From assembly GCF_003205615.1 (NCBI RefSeq), contig NZ_PYBV01000016.1:128713-192712 (forward strand): a stretch of 64,000 nt of DNA, written 5' to 3'. Shown one piece after another: positions 38,266-47,702 of this stretch. Under the pieces are notes generated by a model. That model saw nothing but the letters and a program-made list of their open reading frames with translations. It searched no databases and was not told where the DNA came from. Within the stretch, counting starts at the first letter, position 1. Each line of letters opens with the position of its first letter. Both the position numbers and the translations under genes were made by a program. This stretch comes from Micromonospora arborensis (GTDB taxonomy: Bacteria; Actinomycetota; Actinomycetes; Mycobacteriales; Micromonosporaceae).

Positions 38266-38294
38266 AGAATACGGAACGTACAGGCGTCCGACAA
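38266..38294 (-). promoter_or_regulatory. Predicted promoter of the DksA-like gene
   Basis: On the minus strand TTGTCG (38294-38289) and TATTCT (38271-38266) are separated by 17 bases, four of six matches each to the vegetative consensus. This leaves a 5' leader of about 120 bases to the start at 38135. Confidence 0.5.
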
Positions 38295-38364
38295 CGTGCC
38301 GCACCGTCGCACCGCTCAACCGCCCCTAGCCCTGCCTAACTGGGGCAAAAGGAACGCTAGCAGA

Positions 38365-39864
38365 TCAACTGACTGCCTCATCCCCGTACTCACCAAACCA
38401 TCGGGCCAGCCGACCTCGCCGGCTGACCGCCCGCAGCCGCCGTTCAGCGGCGTCCCGCACCCCGGCGGTCGCCACGATCAGCAGACTGTCTCCGGTCTTC
38501 AGCCGGGTGTTCGGTCCGGGCACGAAACCCACCCCGTCGCGCAGCACCAGGGTTACCGACGCGCCCAGTGGAAGCCGCAACTCGTCGACGTGCACCCCCG
38601 CCAACCGCGAGCCCGGCGGCACCTCCAACTGGAGCAGGTCCGCCCGCATCCGCTCCAGCGGCGCGGTCTCCACATGGATCTCGGTGGCCTCGGCCGGCGC
38701 GGTCACCCGCAACCGGCGGGCGAACGGCCCCAGCGTGCTGGTCTGCACCAGCGTGAAGATCACCACCAGCACGAAGACCACATCGAAGAGGCGCTCTGCG
38801 CCGGGCACCCGTTCGGAGAGCGGAATGGTGGCCAGCACGATCGGCACCGCCCCACGCAGCCCGGCCCAGGACAGGAACGCCTGTTCGCGGAGGCCGACCC
38901 GGAACGGCAGCGCCGAGACGGCCACCGACAGCGGCCGGGCCAGCAGCACCAGAGCCAGCCCCGCGACCACCGCGGGCAGCACCGCCGCGTCCAGCCGGCC
39001 CGGCGAGACCAGCAACCCGAGCAGCACGAACAGCCCGATCTGGGCGAGCCAGGCCAGTCCGTCCGCGAAGCCGAGGATCGCCTGCCGGTGTGACAACCGG
39101 GCGTTGCCCAGCAGTACCCCGGCCACGTAGACGGCGAGGAACCCCGAGGCGTGCAGCGACGCCCCCGCGGCGTAGGCGAGAACGGTGATGCCCACCGCGG
39201 CGATCGGGTAGAGCCCGGCCGAGGGCAACGCGGCCCGGCGGAGCGCCCAGGTGCCGGCGACCCCCGCAGCCACGCCCACCGCCGCACCGACGCCCAACTC
39301 GTAACAGACCAGCGCGACCTCGTACCACCACGGATGCGACCAGCCCTGGTGGGACAGCAGCACCACCAGCAGCACCACCGGGGCGTCGTTCATGCCCGAC
39401 TCGGCCTCCAGCGTCGCCACCAGCCGGGGCGGCAGCCGCAGCCGGCGCAGGGTGGCGAAGACGGCCGCCGCGTCGGTGGACGAGAGCACCGCGCCGTAGA
39501 GCAGCGCCAACCGCCAGTCCAGCCCCAGCAACAGGTGCACGGCGACACCGACCACCACGATGCTCACCACCACGCCGACCGTGGAGAGCGCGGAGGCCAG
39601 CCCGAGCACCGGGCGCAGCGTGGTCCACCGGGCGGTCAGGCCACCCTCCGCGATGATCACGATCAGCGCGCAGAAGCCGAGGGTCCGGGTCAACTCGACG
39701 TCGTCGAAGCGGATACCGAGCCCGGCCTCGCCGATCGCCACGCCCAGCGCCAGGTAGACGAGGAGGCTGGGCACCCCGAGCCGGGTGGAGAGCCGCACCG
39801 CGCCGACGGCGACCAGCAGCACGGCCGCACCGAGCAGCAGCGCGATATCCAATCCGGGCGTCAC
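38365..39864 (-). CDS. CPA1-type potassium/proton antiporter with RCK-C domain
   Basis: A 499-residue antiporter with 12-13 spans in residues 1-390 and a C-terminal TrkA-C (RCK) domain (about 405-480, LEVPPGSRLAGVHVDEL through LLIVATAG). The order resembles CvrA/NhaP2-type K+/H+ antiporters that protect from excess potassium or pH stress. The conserved SSTDAAAVFATLR and GMNDAP motifs contain the cation-site aspartates. The GTG start has GGAG five bases upstream, created by a 22-bp duplication. Confidence 0.93.
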   Translation of the reverse strand: MTPGLDIALLLGAAVLLVAVGAVRLSTRLGVPSLLVYLALGVAIGEAGLGIRFDDVELTRTLGFCALIVIIAEGGLTARWTTLRPVLGLASALSTVGVVVSIVVVGVAVHLLLGLDWRLALLYGAVLSSTDAAAVFATLRRLRLPPRLVATLEAESGMNDAPVVLLVVLLSHQGWSHPWWYEVALVCYELGVGAAVGVAAGVAGTWALRRAALPSAGLYPIAAVGITVLAYAAGASLHASGFLAVYVAGVLLGNARLSHRQAILGFADGLAWLAQIGLFVLLGLLVSPGRLDAAVLPAVVAGLALVLLARPLSVAVSALPFRVGLREQAFLSWAGLRGAVPIVLATIPLSERVPGAERLFDVVFVLVVIFTLVQTSTLGPFARRLRVTAPAEATEIHVETAPLERMRADLLQLEVPPGSRLAGVHVDELRLPLGASVTLVLRDGVGFVPGPNTRLKTGDSLLIVATAGVRDAAERRLRAVSRRGRLARWFGEYGDEAVS

Positions 39865-39893
39865 GGTTGCTCCAACCCGGGCGTCACGGTCGC
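39849..39893. repeat. Tandem duplication around the antiporter start
   Basis: Two 22-base copies (39849-39870 and 39872-39893) are identical at 20 positions and offset by 23. On the minus strand the upstream copy encodes a micro-ORF GTG-ACG-CCC... of eight codons (MTPGLEQP) whose TGA overlaps the antiporter GTG. It also supplies its GGAG Shine-Dalgarno. Confidence 0.75.
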
Positions 39894-39909
39894 CTGGCCT
39901 GGGCGTTCC

Positions 39910-40209
39910 TCACCCGGCGGATCCGTCGCGCAGTCGGCGCAGCAGCTCGGACAGCTCCGGGCTGGGCCGATCGACGAGGAAGAGCTTGTCCCGGCTGGCC
40001 GCGCCGGTGCGCAGCGACACCGCCGCCGGACGGACGCCCAGGGCAGCCGCGAGGGCACGGCGAGCGGCCTCGGTCGCCCGGCCGTCGACGGCCGGGTCGT
40101 GCACCGCGATCACGAGGGCGGGCCCATGCGGACCGTCGAAGCGGCCACCCACCCGGTCCCGGGACGCGCCGGGTTTCACCCGCACCGCCACGGTGAGCGT
40201 GTCCTGCAT
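39910..40209 (-). CDS. DUF167/YggU family protein
   Basis: A 99-residue cytoplasmic protein of the DUF167 (YggU) family. The hallmark blocks VAVRVKPGASRDRV, AVHDPAVDGRATEAARRALA and SLRTGAASRDKLF are in order. The structure is a small alpha/beta fold; function is not established. The ATG lies 16 bases after the stop of the upstream membrane gene, so they are probably co-transcribed. Confidence 0.9.
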   Translation of the reverse strand: MQDTLTVAVRVKPGASRDRVGGRFDGPHGPALVIAVHDPAVDGRATEAARRALAAALGVRPAAVSLRTGAASRDKLFLVDRPSPELSELLRRLRDGSAG

Positions 40210-40225
40210 GGGCGCCGGTGCCGCT

Positions 40226-41059
40226 TCAGATCGGCCGGGCGTCGGCGAGCAGGGCGGTGGCTGGCGCACAGTGCGCGCACGGAGTGAAACCGAGCTCGGC
40301 GGCCTCGGCGACCGGCAACTCCTCGGGCACCCGGCCAACGAGATGCGGGCAGTTGGCGAGGTGGTAGCGAGGACGACCGTCCACCACCTGGACGGCAGCG
40401 GGGAGTCGCGCCACCCGGGCCGCCTCGGCGGGGGTGACCAACTGCTCGGCCGGCTCGTCGATTGGCGGGGCACCCCGGTGCGGGGCGTCGTCGGTCGACG
40501 CCGCAGGCGGCGAAGCCGGGCTGACGGGAGAAGCCGGGCTGACGGGAGAGGACGCGTCGTCGGCCGGAGTCACGAAAGGCGCCCCCTGGTCGAACGGCGG
40601 CGCATCATCGACCCGCGGATCGAACGGCGGCGACTCGTCGACGCCCGGGTCGAAGACGGGCGGATCGTCGACGCCCGGGTCGAACACGGGCGGATCGTCG
40701 ACGGGTGCCGCACGGTCGACCGGCGACACGGGTGGTTGCCGCCACCCGGTGCCGCCGGTGCCAACCGTCGTGGGCACGTGCTGGACCGGCACTTCCGGCT
40801 CGACCAGCGGCGGCCCGTACGCGACATCCGGCGGGGCCTGGTTGGCCACGCGGGGCGCGTCGGGGTGCCGCCGGCCGGTCCGGCCGGGACCCGCCGTAGC
40901 GCGGTTGGTGGCTGCCTGGCGGGCGCCCACCACCAACGCCACGGCGGCCAGCAGACTGGCCGCGATGGAGATGATCAGCATGAAACTGGAGCCACCGGCC
41001 AGGCCGAGCACCAGTAGCACCACCGCGACGAGGATGAGCAACAGACTTGCGACTATCAC
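40226..41059 (-). CDS. Membrane-anchored protein with C-terminal Cys-rich motif
   Basis: A 277-residue protein with two N-terminal membrane spans (about residues 2-20 and 25-46), a long disordered Pro/Asp-rich middle with repeated DDPPVFDPGV units, and a compact C-terminus. The end has the pattern YHxxxC-PHL ... AAELGFTPCAHC, like the small Cys motif shared by Ada-type zinc modules and several bacterial surface or nuclease proteins. Zinc binding is inferred from that pattern. Function unknown. Confidence 0.72.
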   Translation of the reverse strand: MIVASLLLILVAVVLLVLGLAGGSSFMLIISIAASLLAAVALVVGARQAATNRATAGPGRTGRRHPDAPRVANQAPPDVAYGPPLVEPEVPVQHVPTTVGTGGTGWRQPPVSPVDRAAPVDDPPVFDPGVDDPPVFDPGVDESPPFDPRVDDAPPFDQGAPFVTPADDASSPVSPASPVSPASPPAASTDDAPHRGAPPIDEPAEQLVTPAEAARVARLPAAVQVVDGRPRYHLANCPHLVGRVPEELPVAEAAELGFTPCAHCAPATALLADARPI

Positions 41060-41093
41060 GGCTCACCCCCGCCGCGTCGTACCGTCCAGGCTG

Positions 41094-41134
41094 GGCCGGC
41101 GACCGTCACCATTGGCGGACAGCGATCGCCGGCC
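41094..41134 (-). terminator. Terminator after divIVA
   Basis: GGCCGGCGA (41094-41102) pairs perfectly with TCGCCGGCC (41126-41134) around a 23-nt loop, five bases beyond the divIVA stop on the minus strand. It probably marks the end of the division cluster. Confidence 0.55.
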
Positions 41135-41139
41135 GGTGC

Positions 41140-41943
41140 TCAGCGTCCGGATTCGAGGGCGCCGGAACGCCCGCCGCCGCCGTACGAACCGGCGAGGCCC
41201 GCAGCGGCGAGCCCGTTGCCGCCGGCGACCCGGCTCGCCTCGGAGCGGGTCATCTCGGCCTCGAGGCCCTGGCCGCGACCGTCGAGGTCACGCAGCTGGC
41301 TCTCCAGGTACGCCTTGAGCCGGGTGCGGTACTCGCGCTCGAACTGCTTGAGCTCCTCGATGTGCTTCTGCAGAGCCGTGCGCTTGGCGTCCAGGCCGCC
41401 CATGGCCTCCTGGTGCCGCTGGCGGGCGTCCCGCTCGAGGGCGTCGGCCTTCGCGCGAGCCTCGCGGGTCACCTCCTCGGCCTTACCGCGGGCCTCGGAC
41501 AGCAGCTGGTCGGCCTCGCGGCGGGCGTCGGACACGTGGTCGTCGGCGGTGCGCTGGGCCATCATCAGCACGCGCAGGGCCTGCTGCTCGCCGTCACCGG
41601 TGACCGCGGGACCGCCGGTCGCGCGGACCTGCTCCAGCTCGGCCTGCATCGCGCGGGCAGCCTGCTCGGCCGCCGACTTGTCGCGCTGCACCCGGTCCAG
41701 TTGGGCCTTGACGTCGTTGAGCTCCGCCGCGAGTCGGGCGTCGCCGCCGGGGCCTGCGGGGGCGCCGCCACGGCCGCCGCGCTCCACCTGGGCGCGCAGC
41801 TCGTTGTTCTCCTCGATGAGACGGGCGAGCTCGCGCTCGACCTCGTCCAGGAAGGCGTCGACCTCCTCCTCGTCATACCCCCGCTTGCCGATCGGCGGCT
41901 TTTTGAAGGCGACGTTGTGGACGTCGGCCGGGGTCAGCGGCAT
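41140..41943 (-). CDS. divIVA: DivIVA/Wag31 polar growth protein
   Basis: A 267-residue coiled-coil protein that marks curved membranes and hyphal tips and recruits wall synthesis. The N-terminal membrane-binding domain ([20 protein letters not shown]) and the [13 protein letters not shown] coiled coil are typical of actinobacterial DivIVA. A Gly-rich linker (about 68-82) separates it from a second long coiled coil (85-245). The ATG at 41943 has GAGGAG five bases upstream; an earlier in-frame start (41988) overlaps yggT. It is the last gene of the ftsZ-distal cluster. Confidence 0.96.
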   Translation of the reverse strand: MPLTPADVHNVAFKKPPIGKRGYDEEEVDAFLDEVERELARLIEENNELRAQVERGGRGGAPAGPGGDARLAAELNDVKAQLDRVQRDKSAAEQAARAMQAELEQVRATGGPAVTGDGEQQALRVLMMAQRTADDHVSDARREADQLLSEARGKAEEVTREARAKADALERDARQRHQEAMGGLDAKRTALQKHIEELKQFEREYRTRLKAYLESQLRDLDGRGQGLEAEMTRSEASRVAGGNGLAAAGLAGSYGGGGRSGALESGR

Positions 41944-41987
41944 CGAAACTCCTCGGGTCAGTTGCGGCCGCGAAAGCGCGTCGGTCA

Positions 41988-42293
41988 TCAGGCAGATGCC
42001 CTGATCGACGGCCCTAACACGAACTCCATCAGCACGAACAGGATAACCAGGAGCACAAGGGAGGCCAGGTCGATGCTCACGGTACCAATTCGCAGCGGAG
42101 GGATCACACGCCTCAACGCGTTGAGAGGGGGATCAGTGACGCTCCACACGGATTCCAATCCTGCCGATGCGCCACGCCCCGGTTGCCAGCGCCGGCCGTA
42201 CTGCAGGACGGCGCTCAACACGAACCGGGACAGAAGCAGAAGCAGGAAGACATAAAGGATCAGGTACAACACTTGCAGTAAGATCGACAACAC
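41988..42293 (-). CDS. YggT family membrane protein
   Basis: A 101-residue protein with two membrane spans (about residues 1-30 and 74-95) and the family motif [14 protein letters not shown] between them. YggT proteins lie between sepF and divIVA in most actinobacteria and may help chloroplast- or division-site organisation, but their role in bacteria is unclear. The GTG start is 30 bases after sepF. Confidence 0.92.
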   Translation of the reverse strand: MLSILLQVLYLILYVFLLLLLSRFVLSAVLQYGRRWQPGRGASAGLESVWSVTDPPLNALRRVIPPLRIGTVSIDLASLVLLVILFVLMEFVLGPSIRASA

Positions 42294-42323
42294 GGTCAGC
42301 GACGTCCCTCGGGTCGGGCGGGG

Positions 42324-43016
42324 TCAACTCAAACTGAAAAAGCCGCCCTCAGCGATCTTGGCCTTGTCCTCAGCGGTGACCTGGACATTGGCCGGTGAGA
42401 GCAGGAACACCCGATTGGTCACGCGCTCGATCGTACCGCGCAGGCCGAACGCCAGACCGGCGGCGAAGTCCACCAGACGGCGGGCATCGGCCTCATCCAT
42501 TTCGGTGAGATTGATGATCACTGGGACGCCGTCGCGGAAGTGCTCGCCGATGGTGCGCGCCTCCCGGTAGGTGGTCGGGTGCAGCGTGGTGATCTGGTAA
42601 CGCTGCTCCTCCTCGGGCAGCGCCCGCTCACGCGACGTGACCTGCGGCGCGAGGGCCAGGTTGTCACGGGTGTGGTAGGTCAGCGCGCCGGAGGTCTCAC
42701 CAGCCGACGACCGGGTGATCGATCGCACGCTGGACCGCTCGGCCCGCTCCGGACGCTCGCCGTCACCACGCTCGGACTCGCCCAGCCGCCCGCTCGTCCG
42801 CTCGGAGAGTCGACCCCGCTCACTGGCGCGCGGCCGGGGAGCCGGCGGCTCCTCGGTGTCGTCCTCATCTTCGTCGGCGAACTCCTCGGCGTACCGGCTC
42901 TGCCGGTAACGCGAGTCGCGGTAGCCACCCTTGTCGTAGCCACCGTCGTCGTAGGCCCGCTCGTCGTCCTCTTCGACCAGACCGAGCCAGACCCCCGCCT
43001 TGCGCAGTGCACCCAT
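42324..43016 (-). CDS. sepF: Cell division protein SepF
   Basis: SepF bridges FtsZ and the membrane. The 230-residue protein has the N-terminal amphipathic helix ([17 protein letters not shown]), an acidic, disordered linker (about residues 18-125, many charged and Ser/Arg repeats) and the C-terminal SepF domain (about 145-230, [33 protein letters not shown]). The ATG at 43016 has GAAGGG upstream. The linker is longer than in Bacillus, as usual in actinobacteria. Confidence 0.96.
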   Translation of the reverse strand: MGALRKAGVWLGLVEEDDERAYDDGGYDKGGYRDSRYRQSRYAEEFADEDEDDTEEPPAPRPRASERGRLSERTSGRLGESERGDGERPERAERSSVRSITRSSAGETSGALTYHTRDNLALAPQVTSRERALPEEEQRYQITTLHPTTYREARTIGEHFRDGVPVIINLTEMDEADARRLVDFAAGLAFGLRGTIERVTNRVFLLSPANVQVTAEDKAKIAEGGFFSLS

Positions 43017-43207
43017 CCCGCGCCCTTCCGTCCGCCGTGCGGCACGCGCCCCCGTGCCATGTCGCCCGTCGCGAGTGGACAACCATGCCCATCGGACCGG
43101 AACGGCAATCCCCCCGGCACGCGATTCGCGTCGCGTGCCACGACCCCCGACTAGGAGATGCCGCCCCTGAAACAACACTGATGTAATTTGCATGTCTCGC
43201 GGTCAGG

Positions 43208-43951
43208 CTACCGCAGCGTGGGACGCATTCCGAGCAACGCGCTGCCGACGCGGACATGTGTCGCGCCGTATCGGATCGCGATTTCGAAATCTCCGCTCAT
43301 TCCCGCGGACAGCCCGGTAGCTCCCGGATGGATCGCCCGAAACGCACCGGCAACCTCCGCGAGTCGGGCGAAGGCCCGGTCCGGCTCCCAACCCAGCGGA
43401 GCCACCGCCATCAGACCGGTCAGACGCAGCCCTGGCGCCTCGGCCACGGCCTCGGCCACCGGTTCCAGCCCGGCGCCCGGATCGGCCGAACCGGGCAGCG
43501 CTCCGCCCCGGGCCGCGTCGCCGTCCAGGCTCACCTGGACCATGGCGTCCAGTGGTGACTCCCGGTCGGCGGTCGCGGAGGCCAACGCCCGGGCCAGCCG
43601 GACACTGTCGACGGAGTGCACCGCGTCCGCGTAGCGCACCACCGAGCGGGCCTTGTTGCGCTGCAACTGACCGATGAAGTGCCAACGGGGACGCACCCCG
43701 GCCGCAGCGACCTCGGCGGCCTTACCGGCTGCCTCCTGGTCGCGGTTCTCCCCCATGTCGGTCACCCCGAGCCCGGCCAGCGCCAACACGTCGCTGGCCG
43801 GGTAGGTCTTCGTCACCGCGATCATCGTGACCTCGGCGCGGTCCCGGCCGACCTCCGCGCAGGCGTCGGCGATCCGGGTCCGGATGTGGGCCAGGCCGGC
43901 CGCGAGTTCGGCACGCCGGTCCGGTCGTGCCGTGGCTGAACTGTCGGTCAT
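43208..43951 (-). CDS. YggS/PLPBP pyridoxal phosphate homeostasis protein
   Basis: A 247-residue PLP-binding barrel that buffers PLP and affects amino acid metabolism rather than catalysing a reaction. The PLP lysine K48 is in MIAVTKTYP, and the motifs GENRDQEA, WHFIGQLQRNK and SGDFEIAI are conserved. It starts nine bases after the ftsZ stop, so no separate pgeF/ylmD gene lies between them. About 190 bases separate it from sepF. Confidence 0.94.
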   Translation of the reverse strand: MTDSSATARPDRRAELAAGLAHIRTRIADACAEVGRDRAEVTMIAVTKTYPASDVLALAGLGVTDMGENRDQEAAGKAAEVAAAGVRPRWHFIGQLQRNKARSVVRYADAVHSVDSVRLARALASATADRESPLDAMVQVSLDGDAARGGALPGSADPGAGLEPVAEAVAEAPGLRLTGLMAVAPLGWEPDRAFARLAEVAGAFRAIHPGATGLSAGMSGDFEIAIRYGATHVRVGSALLGMRPTLR

Positions 43952-43960
43952 CGGCGGTGC

Positions 43961-45076
43961 TCAGGACCCGTTCTTGAGGAAATCGGGGACGTCCACGTCG
44001 TCGAAGAGCACGCGACGCGGCGACTGGGCCGGCGCCGGGTTGGTGGCCGGTGCCGGCACCGGCGTGCTCTGCGGCGCCGGCTGGTTGGTGTTGGTCTTGC
44101 GGGTCGGCTCAGCCGCCTTGTACGCCGGAGTGCCGCCGTCGAAGCCCGCCGCGATGACCGTCACCCGCACCTCGTCACCGAGCGCGTCGTCGATGACCGC
44201 GCCGAAGATGATGTTGGCATCCGGGTGGGCCGCGTCGGTGACCAGTTGGGCCGCGTCGTTGATCTCGAACAGGCCCAGGTCGGACCCGCCGGCGATGGAG
44301 AGCAGCACGCCACGCGCGCCGTCCATGCTCTGCTCCAGCAGCGGGCTGGAGATGGCCGCCTCGGCCGCCTCGACCGCGCGGTTCTCCCCGCGGGCGCTGC
44401 CGATGCCCATCAACGCGCTGCCGGCGCCGCTCATCACGCTCTTGACGTCGGCGAAGTCCAGGTTGATCAGACCCGGGGTGGTGATCAGGTCGGTGATGCC
44501 CTGCACACCGGAGAGCAGCACCTGGTCGGCCGTGCGGAACGCGTCCATCATGCTGATGTTGCGGTCGCCCAGGGCCAGCAGCCGGTCGTTCGGGATCACG
44601 ATCAGCGTGTCGCACTGGTTGCGGAGTTCGTCTATCCCCGTCTCGGCCTGCACCTGGCGGCGCTTGCCCTCGAAGGAGAACGGCCGGGTCACCACGCCGA
44701 TGGTCAGCGCGCCGAGCTTGCGGGCGATGTTGGCCACCACCGGTGCGCCACCGGTGCCGGTGCCGCCGCCCTCACCGCACGTCACGAAGACCATGTCGGC
44801 GCCCTTGAGCACCTCCTCGATCTCGTCGCGGTGGTCCTCGGCGGCGTTCTTGCCGACGTCGGGGTTGGCGCCGGCACCCAGGCCGCGGGTCAGCTCACGG
44901 CCGACGTCGAGCTTGACGTCGGCGTCACTCATCAGCAGCGCCTGGGCATCGGTGTTGATCGCGATGAACTCGACGCCCTTGAGCCCAACCTCGATCATCC
45001 GGTTGACGGCGTTGACGCCGCCGCCCCCGATGCCGACGACCTTGATGACCGCCAGGTAGTTGTGCGGAGGTGTCAT
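43961..45076 (-). CDS. ftsZ: Cell division protein FtsZ
   Basis: The tubulin-like GTPase that forms the division ring. The 371-residue protein has the GTP loop GGGTGTG (residues 103-109), the T7 loop region ([13 protein letters not shown]), a Pro/Ala/Thr-rich linker (about 320-355) and a C-terminal peptide DVDVPDFL that binds SepF and other partners. A promoter with a perfect TTGACA lies about 110-135 bases upstream, so ftsZ has its own start site in addition to read-through from ftsQ. Confidence 0.98.
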   Translation of the reverse strand: MTPPHNYLAVIKVVGIGGGGVNAVNRMIEVGLKGVEFIAINTDAQALLMSDADVKLDVGRELTRGLGAGANPDVGKNAAEDHRDEIEEVLKGADMVFVTCGEGGGTGTGGAPVVANIARKLGALTIGVVTRPFSFEGKRRQVQAETGIDELRNQCDTLIVIPNDRLLALGDRNISMMDAFRTADQVLLSGVQGITDLITTPGLINLDFADVKSVMSGAGSALMGIGSARGENRAVEAAEAAISSPLLEQSMDGARGVLLSIAGGSDLGLFEINDAAQLVTDAAHPDANIIFGAVIDDALGDEVRVTVIAAGFDGGTPAYKAAEPTRKTNTNQPAPQSTPVPAPATNPAPAQSPRRVLFDDVDVPDFLKNGS

Positions 45077-45182
45077 CTCCGGTCCTTTCCTTCGAGATTG
45101 GCTTCGGCCGACCGGGTACGGCGTGGCCAGACCAGCGGCCGACGACAGCTGTCACCAGCGAGGCTCAGAGGTGAACCCTCAC

Positions 45183-45211
45183 CCTCTACTAGAGGCTTAC
45201 AGTTATGTCAA
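45183..45211 (-). promoter_or_regulatory. Predicted ftsZ promoter
   Basis: On the minus strand TTGACA (45211-45206) is followed after 17 bases by TAGAGG (45188-45183). CCTCTA and TAGAGG also form a small dyad there. The leader to ftsZ would be about 100 bases. Streptomyces ftsZ is known to have dedicated promoters in this intergenic region. Confidence 0.6.
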
Positions 45212-45321
45212 CCACTGATCCTCTTCGGGGCAACGTAAGCGCCACCGCGCGATGAGCCAAGGACCCCACCGGCGTGTCGCCGACCCGAGCGCGACGAGTC
45301 ACCTTCGCGTGCGCTCCCCGG

Positions 45322-46140
45322 TCAGCGAAAGGTCACCACGTCCGGCGCGCTCACGTCGATCCGGGCGGCGTCCTCGTCCAGCAGCGCGGTGGCCACCCGG
45401 GCCTTGTCCGGCCCCCGGGTCGCGTCGCCCCAGACCACCGTCCGGTCCCCCCGCAACCGCAGGCTGATCCGGGCCAACCCCTCCACACTCACGTCCACGA
45501 GCTGCGCACGCAGCTCCGGGGTCAGCGCCACGAGGACCTCCAGCGCGGCCCGGGTGCCCGGGTCGTTGGTGGCCGGGTGAGCCACCGTCACCTGCGGCAG
45601 CTCGGCGGGGCGTCGGTCCACCGTCCGGAACGCCACCCCGTTCCGGTCGATCAGGGCGAACGCTTCCCCCTGCGGCACCGCCGCCACCGGGGTCCGCTCG
45701 GTCACCCGCACCACCAGCGCGCCGGGCCAGTCCCGGGACACCGTGGCCCGCTCCACCGCCGGCAGCGCACCGACCCGCCGGGCGGCGGCGGCCAGGTCCA
45801 CCCGGGCCAGCGGCACCCCGTCCGGCACCCCGACCGCGTCGTGCACCTGCACCGGGGTGACCAGGCCGGCACCCTCCACACGCACCTCCCGCACCCCGAA
45901 CAGCCCGGTGCCGAGCAGCGTCCAGGCGACCAACCCGGCCAGCGCGAGCACACCCGCGGCCACCGCCCAGGGCAGCGCCGCACGCATGCGACGCTGCCGG
46001 GCACGAGCCATGAACCGGCGGGTCGACGGCGGTACCGCGTCGCTGCCCGCCCGGACCAACTGCCAACGCCGAACCGGACCGCGACGTGGTGCGCCACCGT
46101 CGGCGGCGCTGGTCCGCCCTCGGGCCGGGCCGGGACTCAT
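45322..46140 (-). CDS. ftsQ: Cell division protein FtsQ
   Basis: FtsQ is a single-pass divisome protein that connects early and late division proteins. The 272-residue protein has a basic cytoplasmic tail (about 1-54), one span (about 55-76), a POTRA domain (VREVRVEGAGLVTPVQVHDAV, about 83-150) and the beta domain to the C-terminus. The ATG overlaps the murC stop by 4 bases. A 245-base gap follows before ftsZ. Confidence 0.95.
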   Translation of the reverse strand: MSPGPARGRTSAADGGAPRRGPVRRWQLVRAGSDAVPPSTRRFMARARQRRMRAALPWAVAAGVLALAGLVAWTLLGTGLFGVREVRVEGAGLVTPVQVHDAVGVPDGVPLARVDLAAAARRVGALPAVERATVSRDWPGALVVRVTERTPVAAVPQGEAFALIDRNGVAFRTVDRRPAELPQVTVAHPATNDPGTRAALEVLVALTPELRAQLVDVSVEGLARISLRLRGDRTVVWGDATRGPDKARVATALLDEDAARIDVSAPDVVTFR

Positions 46141-47702
46141 CCGGCCGTGGACGCCGTGCCGCCGGGTGCGGCGGTGCCACCGAGGGCCGCTCCGTCGCCG
46201 CCGGCCGTGGCCCCACCCGCCACCGGCTCACCGATCGCCGGGGCGGTGGCCACCGGGTCGACGGTCGCGGTCGGTACGGGGCCGGCGGTCCGCTCACCCA
46301 GGGCGGCCAGCAGTTCGTCGCCCATCAGCGAGATCGGCGGGGCGCCCATGGTGACCACCACGTCGCCCGCGCGGGCCCGGCGGGCCACCTCGACCGGTGC
46401 CGCCTCCCACGAGTCGACGAAGACCTTCTGGTCGGCGGGCAGTGCCACCGCCGCGATCAGCGCGGCCGACCCCTCGCCGGGCTGGCGCAACTCGCCCGGC
46501 CCGAAGACCTCCAACAGCACCAACTCGTCGGCGAGGGCCAATGCCGCGGCGATCTCCGTCTGGTTGTCGCGGGTGCGGTACAGCCGGTACGGCTGGAAGA
46601 CGACGATCAGCCGCCCATCCCCGGCCACCTCGCGCAGCGTCTGCATCGCCAACGTCATCGAGGTCGGGTGGTAGGCGTACTCGTCGTAGACCAGCACGCC
46701 GTCCGCGACGCCCTTGCGCTCGAAGCGCCGTCGCACGCCCGGAAAGACCGCCAGCGCGGCCTCCGCCGCCTCCAGCGGCAGCTCCAGCAGGTACGCGGCC
46801 AGCACCGCGGCGGCGCTGTTCAGCCCCATGTGCCGCCCCGGCACCGGCAGCCGGAACTCGCCCAACGAGCGGCCGTCGATCGCGGCCAGGTAGCGCACCC
46901 CACGTGCGGAGGAGACGATCTCGGTCAACCGCAGGTCCGCGTCGGCCGCCTCGCCGTAGGTGTACACCCGCCGCCCCTCGGCCCGCAGGCTCTCGGCCAA
47001 CCGCCGACCGCCCGGGTCGTCGGCGCAGGTGATGATGAACCCGTCCGGGTCGGTGAGGCGGGCGAACTCGACGAACGCCGCCTCCAGCGTCGCGTAGTCG
47101 CCGTAGGTGTTCAGGTGGTCCGCCTCGACGTTCGTGATGATCGAGACGTACGGGCGGTAGATGAGGAACGAGCGGTCGCTCTCGTCCGCCTCGACCACGA
47201 AGTGCTCGCCGGTGCCGTGGTGGGCGCCCGAACCGACCTCGGAGATCTCTCCGCCGATCACGAAGGACGGGTCCACACCGGCCTGTTGGAGCACCATCGT
47301 CACCATCGAGGTGGTGGTGGTCTTGCCGTGCGTGCCGGCGACCGCCACCGCCCGGCGGCCGGTCATCGCCGCGGCGAGCGCCTCCGAGCGGTGCAGCACC
47401 CGCAGCCCGCGCCGACGGGCCTCGACCAACTCCAGGTGATCCTGTGGAATGGCCGACGAGTAGACGACGGTGTCCACCCCGTCGAGGTTGGTCACCTCGT
47501 GGCTGAGGTGGATGGTGCCGCCGAGCGCCCGCAGGCCCGCCAGCGACGGCCACTCACGCAGGTCGCTGCCGGAGACCCGGATGCCGCGGGTGAGCAGCAG
47601 CCGGGCCACACCGAGCATGCCCACCCCACCCACTCCGATCAGGTGGACGGCGCCCAGGTCCTCGGCGGTGAGCGTGCCCGCCGGGGTGAACTGCGCGGTC
47701 AT
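46137..47702 (-). CDS. murC: UDP-N-acetylmuramate--L-alanine ligase
   Basis: MurC adds L-alanine to UDP-MurNAc. The 521-residue ligase has the N-terminal Rossmann GVGGVGMLGVARLL, the ATP loop AVAGTHGKTTTTSM and the C-terminal domain with DEYAYHPTS. The last 45 residues are an extra Ala/Gly/Thr-rich tail. It overlaps murG and ftsQ by 4 bases each, so murG-murC-ftsQ form one translational block. Confidence 0.97.
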   Translation of the reverse strand: MTAQFTPAGTLTAEDLGAVHLIGVGGVGMLGVARLLLTRGIRVSGSDLREWPSLAGLRALGGTIHLSHEVTNLDGVDTVVYSSAIPQDHLELVEARRRGLRVLHRSEALAAAMTGRRAVAVAGTHGKTTTTSMVTMVLQQAGVDPSFVIGGEISEVGSGAHHGTGEHFVVEADESDRSFLIYRPYVSIITNVEADHLNTYGDYATLEAAFVEFARLTDPDGFIITCADDPGGRRLAESLRAEGRRVYTYGEAADADLRLTEIVSSARGVRYLAAIDGRSLGEFRLPVPGRHMGLNSAAAVLAAYLLELPLEAAEAALAVFPGVRRRFERKGVADGVLVYDEYAYHPTSMTLAMQTLREVAGDGRLIVVFQPYRLYRTRDNQTEIAAALALADELVLLEVFGPGELRQPGEGSAALIAAVALPADQKVFVDSWEAAPVEVARRARAGDVVVTMGAPPISLMGDELLAALGERTAGPVPTATVDPVATAPAIGEPVAGGATAGGDGAALGGTAAPGGTASTAG

